Source: Pyricularia pennisetigena (taxonomy: Eukaryota; Ascomycota; Sordariomycetes; Magnaporthales; Pyriculariaceae). Taken from it: 64,000 nt of DNA. A program made the position numbers and the translations under genes. The stretch spans positions 3,813,285 to 3,877,284 of the forward strand of contig NW_021940918.1 of the NCBI RefSeq assembly GCF_004337985.1, read 5' to 3'. Under the pieces are notes generated by a model. The model saw only the letters and a list, made by a program, of their open reading frames with translations. It was not told the DNA's origin and ran no database searches. This document shows, piece by piece, positions 25,845 to 36,456 of the stretch; the first letter of the stretch is position 1, and each line of letters starts with the position of its first letter.

Positions 25845-27682
25845 TCACCTCTTGGACTTTTTGCCCTTGGCGTGTTTGGGTGCCGAGTGCTCTTCGTCTA
25901 TATGAGCAAACATCTTGGTCCTAGAGGGAAAAGCCGCTTTGCATATGTTGCATACGTGCTGATGTTCAAGAATCGTTAGAGCAGACGATGGGGGGTTTGG
26001 GGAATTTAAAAGGAATAATGTTGTATGCCAGAATATGACTTACAGACGCTCCTTGTTCTTCCAGGGCTGCTTGTCGAGCTGCCTTCTTTTCCCTCTTTTG
26101 CTTGGCTTTGCCCACCTTTTTCGCACCGGGGGTGTCATCGAGGGTGAGCTGTTCAACGGCACTCGTGGTCTCTACATCATCAACTTTGTTGGCATTGAGC
26201 GAATCTTTTGATCCCGCAGCAGCTCCCGCGATTCGATTCTCGACCTCGTCTCTCGAAGCGTACTCGTCATCCAGAGAATCTACCTGTGATGAACTTTCAT
26301 CAGATCCATCTCTGCCAGGCTTTGCAGTCGTTTCTGGTGCGTCTTTGGTGCTCAGGGTAGGTTGGCTCGACGGGTCGTCTCTCTTTGACAACTCCTCAAG
26401 ACTATTCCCCGAGACTGGAACGACATTTGCGCCCGAAGCGGCAGGAACCTCAGCGGCCGTCTCATCCTCATCGAGGTCGAGGTCGAGGTTCTCCCTCTTC
26501 ATCTGCCGGCGCAGCTGCTGGACGGCCTTTTGGTGCTTCTTGCTCTTCTCATGGGCCTCGAACTGCTTCTCGCTCTTGAAAGTCTTGGCGCACACGACGC
26601 ACTCAATCTCCTCGACCTCGGACTGGTCCTCCGAGTCCGAGAACTCGCCCTCGTGCGGGTCGGCCTCGTTCTCGTTGCGCGCCTGGGCCCAGTCGGGCAG
26701 TACGTAGGCAGCCAGCTTCTCCTGGTTCGCGGCGCGGGACCTGGCGGCCTGGGCGGCGGCCGAGTCGCGGAGGACGCGCTGGCGCTCGGCCTCGGACTGG
26801 GTGTTGGGGACGTAGCGGGGATCGCGCTTCTTGACAAAGGCGGCGAGCGAGCGCACGGCGTCATTGAAGTCCCGGATGCCGTCGTCGCGGCTCTTCTTGT
26901 TTTCTTTTTCCATCAGCCGCCGCACGCGGCGGTCCGGCGCGTCCGAGAGCCGATACTTGTCGCGCCAGCTGAAGGACTTGCGGGTGGAGAAGGAGGACCA
27001 GGCGTTGTAGAAGGGGCGGGCCACGGCGTCGTAGTCGTCGGTGGACGAACCAAAGGGCGGGTATTCGGGCGGTTCAAGACCATCCCACTCGCAGGCGGCG
27101 GCCTCCTCGTCGGCGAGGTGGCCGAAGAACTCGTCGAGGATGGCAAAGAAGCCGTTGGGGCTGTCGTTCATGGGCACACTGGAGTTGAAGCGGCCCATAA
27201 GGGCGTAGATCTCCTCGGCGGTGGTGATGCGGATGTTGTTGTACTGGCTCGGGGCGGCCCCCTCACCGGCGCCGGCGCCGTCGGGGTCGCCGCTGAGGAT
27301 GGCATCCCGGTGCGAGTCATACCAGGCGCGTTCCTGGGGGTCGGAGAGGATTTCGTACGCAGTCTGGACCTCGGCGAATTTTCGAGTTGCATTTTCGACG
27401 TCGTTGAAGTTTCGGTCTGGGTGTAGCTCAAGGGCCTTGCGCTTGTATGCTTTGCGGATCCTGTTGGAACAGTTTCAGGGGCAGGGAAAGAGTCAGTGGT
27501 TATGGTGCACCAATGGACAAATATGCAAGCCAGAAAATGTAAACTAGGCCAGGAGATTTTCCATACTCATCGTCGGTCGCCGTACGCTCGATTCCCATGA
27601 GCTCATAGTAGCAAGTCTTTCTCACAACCGTGTTGGCACTCTGGCCATTGGCAGACCGGTTGGAGGATTGCTCGGCCCCCAT
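25845..27682 (-). CDS. JJJ1: JJJ1/DNAJC21-type J-domain zinc-finger co-chaperone
   Basis: Three exons on the minus strand, 27682-27567, 27460-26044 and 25958-25845, give 548 residues. The J domain spans about 24-88, with [15 protein letters not shown] before the first intron and the HPD motif at 52-54 in [11 protein letters not shown] long region of charged helix follows. The first C2H2 finger is [20 protein letters not shown] near residue 300, and the second, encoded by the small last exon, is [20 protein letters not shown] near the C-terminus. The end is lysine-rich. Yeast Jjj1 recruits Hsp70 Ssa to cytoplasmic pre-60S particles with Rei1 to release Arx1 (family knowledge). The two-finger arrangement around an acidic, low-complexity linker is the family layout. 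The last exon is supported by phase and by the finger it completes. Confidence 0.93.
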
Positions 27683-29338
27683 AGCGAGGGAATCGAGCTT
27701 TTACAAACGATGTTATGGATGCGATGTATGGTGACAACAGTTTCGGATATGGGCAGCCAAGGTAGCAGATTATGAGCTCGTATTATACAGCGAGCCAATT
27801 GCGGATTTGAAATCAAACAGTAAGACGCTTTGGGGAATGATTCACTATGATGATTTATCATGATTATTACTAGGGCAAAATAGAAGCTCTCAGCAATTTT
27901 TACCCCGCCAAATTATATTTGGCGCGACGCGTAGAAAGGACGTGGAAAGGACCCCTCAGTTCGGTAAGGCGACGCTATTTCCTGTCCTTGAGAGGGTTAG
28001 GGTTGGTTGCAGTCAATGACGACACAGACGAAAGGCACCACTCACGGTGTAGTTTACAACAGTATTGGCTTCTCTACGATATAGTTTAGCGTTCAGCTAT
28101 TTATGCTGGCATGTAGAATCTGGCTGATGATCGCGCAAATTGGTTTCGTCACGACCTTTTTTTTTCAGATTTGCTGACTGCCTGGCTCATGGCCATTTAG
28201 AAACCTCTCGTACGTTTCGAATAGGAGGACATTGGTGGCAAGAATGGACAGTGCATTGCAAATAGGTTCCGTAATCGGAAAGCCCGAATAGAACTAGCAA
28301 AACGTGGCTAAGGTAGTATTGGAGCGGTCCACCACATGACTGTATACGCAAGCCTGACAAGGTGGTGTCAGGGGCCGGAGGCGGACGGTGAAAACGGCAA
28401 GCAGGACCCGGGTTTTCGTCAACGTTGTAGTACCGAACAAAGTACCTCAGCTTGCTCATGTACAAATGCGATAGTTCCGTCTCGAAAAGGCTTAGTTCGA
28501 CTCAGGGCATGGATGACACCAATCCGCATGCACAATGGAAACGCCAAATGACTTGGGTACTTTCGTCGATTAACTCCTCGATGGGTGTTTTTTTTTTTTT
28601 GGGTTTAATTTGCTCTTTGCCCCTCCCCTGATCTACTCGTTTTCTTTGAAAAAATTTGTCTGGTCAAGGGTTACGTATATCGGAGGACGTTGGTTTTGCT
28701 GAGCTCCATGCGGCTTTGAAATCTCCTCAAGCCAAGACTCGATTGCATTTGCTTTCTTTTACTTTTCTTTTTCTTGTCCTACCAACTCGGCGCCAAAACC
28801 GTACCCAACTTGGTACTGAAAGCAATCAAATACTGTACCTGCCTATCAAGTTCCCTGGGCATCTCCACAATCGTTTTTCTCCCCGCGCGGCAGCACCACT
28901 CATTTGCTCTGGATTTTCACAGTCTTTATCAATCCCTGGCCGGCAGCCACACCTTCTATGGATTTAGGCGCGCCTGGAATAGGCACGGCTTCCATCTGAT
29001 CAGGTAATTGCTCGCGTGCTCATCTTGGCAAACCCAGCTCGGCACAATCTCTCGAATACCTTTTATTATCTCCCCCACCATATAAGCATCTATTCGGCCC
29101 TGTCCCTGCAATTGTCGTCATTCTTACACCTTTTTTTCATCTTGGCACCCGCTGGGACCCTTTTTCTTTTCTTGTCTTTTTCTTTTGTTTTCTTAATTTA
29201 TCTTATTTACATATTCGGAGCCCTACTTCTCTGTTTTCTTCGGTTTACGTCGTCCTGTTATCCAAGAGGCAAGGTTACTGCTGTCGACTCTGTATAATCT
29301 AAAGCTCTTCTGCAAAACACTTGTTCTAGCTCCGAAAT

Positions 29339-29395
29339 ATGGCTCTGAGTCCTCGGATTTTTACAATCATCTGGCGAAGGGACCACAAGATCTGA
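29339..29395 (+). promoter_or_regulatory. Candidate upstream ORF (18 codons) before SPX-RING gene
   Basis: An ATG in context AATATGG opens an 18-codon frame that ends in TGA 150 bases before the main ATG. Whether it lies in the mRNA leader is inferred from the pyrimidine-rich tract upstream. Confidence 0.35.
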
Positions 29396-29456
29396 GCGGA
29401 CACTTTTGTGCAAAGTACCGCGCAATCAGCCCAAGGCAAAATTATAGCGAGAACTA

Positions 29457-29495
29457 ATGGTTCTTTCGTTTTTGCACGTAGCGACCGGAGTATAG
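29457..29495 (+). promoter_or_regulatory. Candidate upstream ORF (12 codons) before SPX-RING gene
   Basis: A second short frame, ATG to TAG, 50 bases before the main ATG at 29546. It is not in frame with the main ORF. Presence in the mRNA is inferred. Confidence 0.35.
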
Positions 29496-29545
29496 GCGGG
29501 AGAGTTCAGGTCGACCTCTTACATTGCGACTGTCGAGGGGCAAAA

Positions 29546-30583
29546 ATGAAGTTCGGACAAGAATTCAAAGAGGTTCTATTGCGGGAAGGTCCGTCCAATC
29601 CAGGAATGAAATCATCCGTTGTTTGGGATCATAAAAATTGCTGACCAGAGAAAAAAAAAAAAAAAAAAAAACCTATAGGATACCCTCCCAAATGGGTCGA
29701 CTCAGCAATACCTTATGGGCAACTGAAAAAGTGCCTCAAAAAAGTCAGACGGGAGCTGCACGAGCTGGGGCTCGATCCAGAAATCCTGCGCCAGCTCTTG
29801 GCAGCCCATGCTACTTCCAACGGTGACCCGGTGCCACTGGCCAGCTATGAGCTTAATGGCTCGACCGTCTTGAGGCCTCGCCTGACCGTCTTTGTCCATC
29901 TAGAGGATGGTGAGGCCGTCGATGCCACCCTGACTCCGGCATCAAGGGAGTTTCTGGAGAAGCTCTCGTCGGGAAGAGTACCCACCTCGCCCGACCTAGA
30001 GTCGCCTGGGTCTAGCGTCGCCAGCCCACGGGGGTCGAGTCCAACCCGATCAAACTCGATAGATTCATCAGAGTCGTCGGAGAGTGATCAGACCTCTGCC
30101 TCGAGCACCGACAAGGCCCCATTCATACAGCGCGTCGAGATACCCCTGACTTTTGACGGCGAGTTCTTCGACCTCCTCCAAGCTGATGTGTCCAACCTCG
30201 ACGCTCTTCAGGATGAGGAAGAGGCGGCCATGTCAAAAGAAATCGTCCACCTCGGCGAGGACATGACGCACCTGACCAAGCCGCACAAGTTCCACAAGTC
30301 GGACCTCTCTCGGTGGCGCGAAGTCTTTGAGCTCTACCTCGATGCGCAGGTCTTCTTTTCGACGCATGAGCGCGACCACGGGCCCAGGACCAGCGCAAAG
30401 GCACTCGAGCAGCTCGTGTGGTTCCAAGCCAGGGTTCAAGATCGTGGCCTCGTCCAGCAGTTCAAGCTGCCGGCCAGTCGGGAGGCTTATGTCAGGTTCT
30501 TGGATCTCAACTCGAGGTTTTTGCAGAATCTCAAGTTCCAAGAGATCAACAAAACAGCCGTAACAAAGATCCTAAAAAGTACT

Positions 30584-30615
<32 letters not shown>

Positions 30616-31133
30616 GCTACTCTTTCATGCCTACCCTTGGACCAGATTAGACAAAAGATTACTAACTCGTATGCTTATCCCACTTCGCAGAATTCGACAA
30701 GCAGACCTCCCTCGGCGCGTCGCAGACCTTCCCCCGCGCCGTGCAGTCGAAGCGGTTCCTATCCGAGAACGTGGCCAAGGACCTCTGCGCACAGGTGTCG
30801 AGCCAGGTGGTGTCGACGGTCCCGCGCGTTGAGGACTACTCATGCCCGATTTGCATGAGCATCGCCTGGCTGCCCGTGCGCCTGGCATGCCGCCACGTTT
30901 TTTGCGTCCGCTGCGTCGTCAAGATGCAGCGCGACGGCAAGCGTCAGTGTCCCATGTGCCGCCAAAACGTCGTCATGCAGGCCGACCTTCGCAACCTAGA
31001 CCACGACCTCGCCCGCTTCATGGGCCTCTACTTCAAAAAGGAGACCAAGGAGAAGCAGGCTGCCAACGATCTGGAGCGCGGCATTGAGATGTTTGGCGAC
31101 GACTACAAGCCGTCTAGCTGTGTCGTCATGTGA
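29546..31133 (+). CDS. SPX-RING E3 ubiquitin ligase (Pqr1/NLA-like) with CaaX end
   Basis: Three exons, 29546-29588, 29679-30578 and 30691-31133, give 461 residues. The SPX domain starts at residue 1 (MKFGQEFKEVLLREG, then YPPKWVDSAIPYGQLKKCLK) and ends with NKTAVTKILKKFDKQTSLGA near 305-324, the lysine-cluster helix that binds inositol pyrophosphates in this family. A Ser-rich insertion splits the domain at about 90-125. The C3HC4 RING spans 366-404 with Cys366, 369, 381, His383, Cys386, 389, 401 and 404. The protein ends in CVVM, a CaaX prenylation box. Fission yeast Pqr1 and plant NLA use this layout to ubiquitinate phosphate transporters for degradation (family knowledge). Both introns carry long homopolymers: A tracts before the first acceptor and T tracts after the second donor. 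Confidence 0.92.
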
Positions 31134-31393
31134 AATGTGACGACAAGAAAGGCAAGCCAATGGACAAGGGACAAGGGACAAACTTTATCAACAATATGAG
31201 ATGTTCATTTGGTATTATTGGCAAGGGCGGCATTTTTATTTTGTAGATTTGATCTTTTTTTCTTTTACGATACCCAGGAGACATCTGAACAATGAGAGAA
31301 CACCTTCCATGTTTGCTTTGTTTTGAATATATATAACCCGCAAAACTGCCTTGAGACTTGTCTTGTTATACTCTTTTCTTTTTCTCGAGGGGG

Positions 31394-31439
<46 letters not shown>

Positions 31440-31496
31440 CATGAACGGATATTCTAGATGCTTGATACTATTGAATATATTAAATGTTACTAAGAC
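31134..31496. other. Convergent intergenic region with poly(A)
   Basis: 3' ends of the SPX-RING gene (plus) and cystathionine gamma-synthase (minus). It contains the 42-A tract at 31396-31437 and no gene. Confidence 0.6.
31396..31437. repeat. Poly(A) tract, 42 bp
   Basis: An uninterrupted run of 42 A in the convergent gap between two genes. No retroelement body is seen next to it. Confidence 0.9.
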
Positions 31497-33451
31497 TTAG
31501 GACGCAGTAGCACAAGATTCGCCTTTCCCAGCAGCGGCTACGGCTTGCTCGGCGGCCTGGAGCGCGCTCTTGAACGTGTCGACGAGCTCCTCGGTCTCGC
31601 CCAGGCCGATGCTGATCCTCAGCAGGTTCGGGTCGACGCCGAGGCTGGCAGCCCAGTCCAGCTCGTTGTAGTGGGCGAGGAGGACGTAGGGCGAGACGAG
31701 GGTGAAGTTTGTGCCGAGGCTGGGGCCCTTTGCCGTCTTGATGGCGTCGTAGAAGGCGACGGCGGCCTCCTTGTCGCGGAAGACGACCGAGAGCAGGCCG
31801 CCGTAGCCGCCCGACGGCAGGCGGCAGCGCTCGTAGTTGGCCCGGTCTGGGTTGACGCGCGGGTAGTGCACGCGGCGGACGAGCGGATGGCCGAGGAGCA
31901 GGTCGCAGACGGCCTCGGCGTTGACGTTGATGCGCACGACGCGCGACGCAAAGTCGCGGCTGTTGCGCTCCATGAAGAGCACGTCCTCGGCCCAGTACGT
32001 GTCCTCGTAGCCGCCCGCCGCCGCCGCCGCCTTGAGGGCACCGTAGTACCGCCCGTTCGGGTTCAGGATGCTGCTGCCGCCCATGACGTTGCAGTCGCCC
32101 GAGAAGATCTTGGTCAGGCTGCTGACCACGATGTCGGCGTACTGCAGCACGTTGATGTTGGAAAAAGTCCCGATGGTCTCGTCGACGACGACGGCGAAGT
32201 CGTGCTTGTCGGCCATTTCACGAATCCGGGCCAGGTTGGGGCACGTGAGCAGCGGGTTGCCCGGGAACTCGCAAAAGAGGGCCAGGTACCGCTCACCGGC
32301 CTCGAGGCGGCGTTCCAGGTCGTCCAGGTCGGCCTCGGAGGCGTGGCCGTAGAAGACGCAGCCGGGGCCGAACTTTTGGAGGATCTTGAGCGTATCAACA
32401 TAGGGAAAGCCAAAGTTGATGCTCTTGAGATGACGGTCGCGCGCCGACATGAGGAGCCGGTGGGCGTGGAAGATGGCGTTCATGCCGCAGGGGTAGATGA
32501 GAACGTCGTCCTCCTCGAGGTTGTTGACGCCGCGAGAGTTGGACTCCATGGCCGGGAACGCGTGGCTACTCGAGATGTCATGGTCCGCCGACAGGGCGCC
32601 AGCAATGCGCCTCTTGATGGCCGATCGCGCGCGGGGGAGGAGGGAGATGTCGAGGTTCCGGCCGAAACGCTCCTCGAGGAACCGCTCAGTCTCCTCTTCC
32701 GACTCTTGCTCTTCAGACTTGGCTGCCTTGGGAGGCGTGGAGGCGCCATTGGTCCCGCTGGATGCAGGCGTGTCGTTGGCTGGGGTCTCCCGGCGGTACC
32801 GTCTCGGCCCCTTGGCAGACTTGAAGACTGGCGGCTGGGGAGAAAGGGGCGACGACCCTTCTGGGACCAGCAGTTTGGCCGAGAATAGGTTCTGGCAGAA
32901 CTCGGCCCTCCTGCTCGAGACTCCGTCGCCAGAGTGCTGCCAGTACTCCTTGGCGACCGGGAATGCCTCAGGGGACAGCAGCACGGCCGAGACGGCGGGC
33001 GAGATGGGCCTGAGCTGGTCGGCAACAGCCTTGGGGGCGTCAGGGGCCAGGGTCAGGTGTACGGCGTCGAGCCCAGCCAGTGTCGCCTGTGGGGAGGCAC
33101 GTTCCTTGACGTAATCTATGCATCTCCGAGCTGCCTGCCTGTTGGGGAACAGCATGGCCTTCTGCCCTGGCTGACCGAATCTGGCGGCCAGTTCATCGGC
33201 AAATGCAGTGATGGTCTTGTGGATAAAGAACCTGGGGTAGCCGGTCGTCATGCGGTCGACCACCCATGACTGGCCCTCCTCATATCCCACGTTGGCCTGC
33301 CATGTCGGCAGAGACACGCTCACTGCCTGTAGTGAGAGAAGCGTTAGTCTATTGATTGTGTTCTCCAGGAGTCCGTTGGCGTGCTCTTTTGAAGCTTACC
33401 TACATGTGCAGTGTCTGGCGGTATCGACGCGCCAAGCTCTACCTCGATCAT
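31497..33451 (-). CDS. Cystathionine gamma-synthase (methionine biosynthesis)
   Basis: Two exons on the minus strand, 33451-33404 and 33326-31497, give 625 residues. Exon 1 encodes just MIEVELGASIPPDTAH, joined in phase 0 through a GTAGGT donor to AVSVSLPTWQANVGYEEG; this start is typical of fungal enzymes. Residues ~20-270 form the fungal-specific N-terminal region with a Ser/Glu-rich linker. The PLP-dependent Cys/Met-metabolism domain follows, with NFGFPYVDTLKILQKFGPG, the VVVDETIGTFSN segment and the Schiff-base lysine at about residue 422 in SSLTKIFSGDCNVMGG. It joins an activated homoserine with cysteine to make cystathionine for methionine synthesis in the cytosol (N. crassa met-7, yeast STR2 type; family knowledge). 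A long antisense open frame is a codon-bias shadow. Confidence 0.94.
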
Positions 33452-33608
33452 TTTTTTCTTTGCTCTTTCTCCTTTTGCTTTTTTCACTTCCCTCCTTTGT
33501 GCTCTCCTACAGTGTCGCAGTAAAACCCGGTCCTCTGGCAAATTTTTCTTTTCTCTTTAGTGACGGGGGACACCTTTTTTTCAGACGAATGTAGAGTAAA
33601 AACAGAAA

Positions 33609-33612
<4 letters not shown>

Positions 33613-33642
<30 letters not shown>
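33613..33642. repeat. Poly(T) tract, 30 bp
   Basis: Uninterrupted T run about 160 bases upstream of the cystathionine gamma-synthase start. Confidence 0.85.
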
Positions 33643-33909
33643 CCTTCTCGTTTTGCAATGATCAGCCTACAGGATGAAGATCTTTGACGTGGACCTCCCT
33701 TGACAATGACCACTTGGACGTGAAAATAAAGGTGTCTTCTCGATTCAAGATCGTCTTCCTAGTAATGCAGTCTTAGTCGGTGGGTAAATCTAAGGTAAAC
33801 AAGCCATGGGGACGGAATGGGATGAACAAGAGAAGGGGGATGGTCCATCCGTAAAGGAAAGAGTCATCCGCTACGAGTGCCTGAGTGGGGGCCGATTATC
33901 GGAGTCGAC

Positions 33910-33911
<2 letters not shown>

Positions 33912-33948
<37 letters not shown>
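33912..33948. repeat. Poly(T) tract, 37 bp
   Basis: Uninterrupted T run about 460 bases upstream of the cystathionine gamma-synthase start codon. Confidence 0.85.
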
Positions 33949-33950
<2 letters not shown>

Positions 33951-34778
33951 GGACGTTTAGCGGAGCACCGGTGGGTTGGTTTCTTCTTATGGCGGCTGTA
34001 AAGTATCGTCGCTCCGGTCTAATCCCTTTCCAATGAGACGTCAAACCATATATTTATCGGCATCACCAACCTAAAGGCAGCTATTCTACGTCGCCTTGAC
34101 CAGATTTCTGCACAAAACCCAAGACCGTTAGTTAATCCATTGAGGGGTAGCACAGCCCGCGGCCATGGGCTCCCCTGACTTTTATTTTTATTATTTGTTT
34201 ATTTATATATGTATATATATAATTTTTTGTCGCTTTTCCACCCATGCTGATCTTTTTTCGTCCCTTGTTCTTCTTCCCCTTCATTCCAGATAAGTCTCGT
34301 CAGAATATCCTGGAACTTTTTTTTTTCGCGAGTCAAAATCTTCCCTCTGACTACTGAGCACATGCTCAGAGATCTGCCCACACCCACGTCAGGGCCCGAT
34401 ATCGTTTTGTCAAACTTTTTTTTCATGGAAGGCAATCCAACGAATCCGGCACAAATCATCGCAAACACAGTCCGCAAGTGGCAAAAACTTTTTTTTTAAC
34501 ACGCGCTACTTTCTGGGCTTGGCATGGTTCGCAAATGGCAGACAGCTTCATAATTTTGAGATGAATGTGCGAGGTTTGATGTCATGATCGCCATTGCGAG
34601 ACATAGCTCGATAAAAAGGTGAAAGAGTCCGTGAACCAACTGATGCTCAAAGGGGGTTAAATTTCATATGGAAAAGAAGAATATTCATATACAAGCTAAA
34701 AAAACAAAAGAAAAAAAAAAGGGGGGATAAGAAGTGAAAAGCCATCGTAATTTACACAGACAAAGAGCCATATCATCA

Positions 34779-36456
34779 TCAGGATTGAGTCTGGTAAACA
34801 TCCCTATAAACCCGGATCTGACCAGATGGTAGTGAAGGCAACTCTTGCGAATGCTCTTTACCCCCGTTGCCGCCCCTGCCGGTGCTGACCTTGGTCTTTG
34901 TGCCAAACGTCTGCATGTTGAACGCGTGAGGCGATCCCGTCTCGCTGATGTCGTCAAGGAAGCTAGCATCCTTCATCGAGGACGAAGACTCGGCCCCGTT
35001 GACGTCCACGCGCAGCCTCTCCACGCTACCGCTGTTCTCACGGTAGCTGGAGTGAGGCTTAGAAAAGGTCGAAGATGCAGTCGCCAGGCTGCGGTTTTTG
35101 CTCTTGCCACGGCCAAGTTTGCTTCCGCCCGTGTGATATCCGGTTCCGACGCCACTCTCGCCGCCGGGTCCCGCCGTGCTCTTGTTGAAGGTCGATATGA
35201 GCTTGGGGAAAATGCGACCCACCAGCGGCCGTAGAGTCGGGAGGCAGGCGCACAACAGGCCGATGCTGACCTCGGTGGTTGACCAAACTGATGGCACGGT
35301 GTTGTCCCATGTGACGTCCTCGGCGACGACCAGATACCTAAGCCTGATGACCGAGATTGCGCATGCGAAGAACCCGAGGGAGAAGATGCCCATCAGTACC
35401 AGTTTCTGCGTCCCGTTGATGTGCAGTTGGTAGAGGGCCGGTAGTGGGAGTGTGAAGACCAGGATGTCGGTGATGATATGACCGACGCCTTGGACATTCC
35501 AGTAGGGCATATTCTGGATATTGCAGGGTCAGCAATCCGAGGTAGGAATATCAAGGCCCATTGAATGTATGTAGCAAGTAAAACTCACAGGTAAGCAGTT
35601 TCTTGTTGGCGCACTTGACCAAAAGTCGGAAATCTGCAATGGCAGTACCGTTAGCAAAACCGATTTATTGGCTCAGGTCGTTGGGCATTCAGGGCGAGGA
35701 GCACTTACCGGCGAGCACTGAAAGATGGCGACCAGGACAAAGCCAAAGCACCAAGATGCGATCAAGACCAAGAACCCCAAGTAGATGCGCTTCATCGCCC
35801 TGTTGACCGCTAGGACTCGATAGTATTGGAGTAGAAATGCAGCCTTGGTTGCCATGATGGCTGCATTATAGAACACGATGCTGAGATAAAATTCCTGAGC
35901 AGTCCACGACTCACGTCAGTAGCCGATCCCCCTCCCCTTCGTTGTGGTTGGGAACATCAGACTCACGATTAAGTAGGCTTCGACATCACTAGGCTGCAAA
36001 GTCCAGATGTGCTTCCCGGAACCATGACGAACCACTATGTGAGGGAGCGTTCACGTCAGTCGAATAACCTCTTTTCTTTGTCTTATTAGGGTTTACCATG
36101 CCAGGTGATGGATGGTATACTCACTCAGGCCAATGACCAGGCCGCAGGCAAATGTGAAGAACAGGGACAGTACCGCCGCATAGTCGTCCGGACCAAAGGT
36201 CCTGAGGATAACAAGTCGAGTATATACCTGTATTCAAAAAAAAAGTGTTAGGAAGATCAAGTGGCCCTCCGAGATAGCGTAATACACGGTGTAACCCAAA
36301 AGACTCGTGGGGCGGAATGACAAAACCATCGCGCTAGTAGAGTAGTGAACATACCCTCGCAGCAACAGCCAACGTGATCAATATAAGAAACACGCTCACG
36401 ACGCCGACAACCACCCCGCTGATGTCTTCATGATCAAGAGAGTGATCTACGATCAT
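34779..36456 (-). CDS. Seven-helix rhodopsin-domain membrane protein (PTH11-type)
   Basis: Six exons on the minus strand, 36456-36355, 36227-36125, 36034-35967, 35894-35709, 35633-35589 and 35513-34779, give 412 residues. All donors are GTATGT, GTGAGT or GTAAGT and all joins keep frame. About seven hydrophobic helices fall within residues 10-300, with the fungal rhodopsin-domain features: RTFGPDDYAAVLSLFF after helix 1, WSSAPTRNC in an outer loop and the VWSTTEVSIGLLCACLPTLRP helix 7. The cytosolic tail of ~140 residues is rich in Ser and Gly. No CFEM domain precedes helix 1, so it belongs to the non-CFEM group of PTH11-like proteins, some of which act as surface-sensing receptors in pathogens (family knowledge). 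Ligand and role are unknown. The frame stays open to an earlier ATG at 36558. Confidence 0.85.

Larger units (their letters stand above)
27683..29545. promoter_or_regulatory. Divergent region with long leader of the SPX-RING gene
   Basis: No supported gene. From about 28740 to 29260 the plus strand is rich in C/T, as in core promoters and leaders of fungal genes, and suggests transcription of the SPX-RING gene from near 29.0-29.3 kb. Two short upstream ORFs are listed separately. Confidence 0.45.
33452..34778. other. Intergenic region with two poly(T) tracts
   Basis: Promoter of cystathionine gamma-synthase and terminal region of the rhodopsin-like gene. T runs lie at 33613-33642 and 33912-33948. 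No gene is supported. Confidence 0.5.

Noticed and set aside
26530..27426. 298-codon open frame antisense to JJJ1
   Set aside because: Lies exactly over a GC-rich exon and has no domain; it is a codon-bias shadow.
31545..32888. 447-codon open frame antisense to cystathionine gamma-synthase
   Set aside because: Shadow produced by GC-rich third positions of the real gene; Val/Glu/Ala-rich with no domain.
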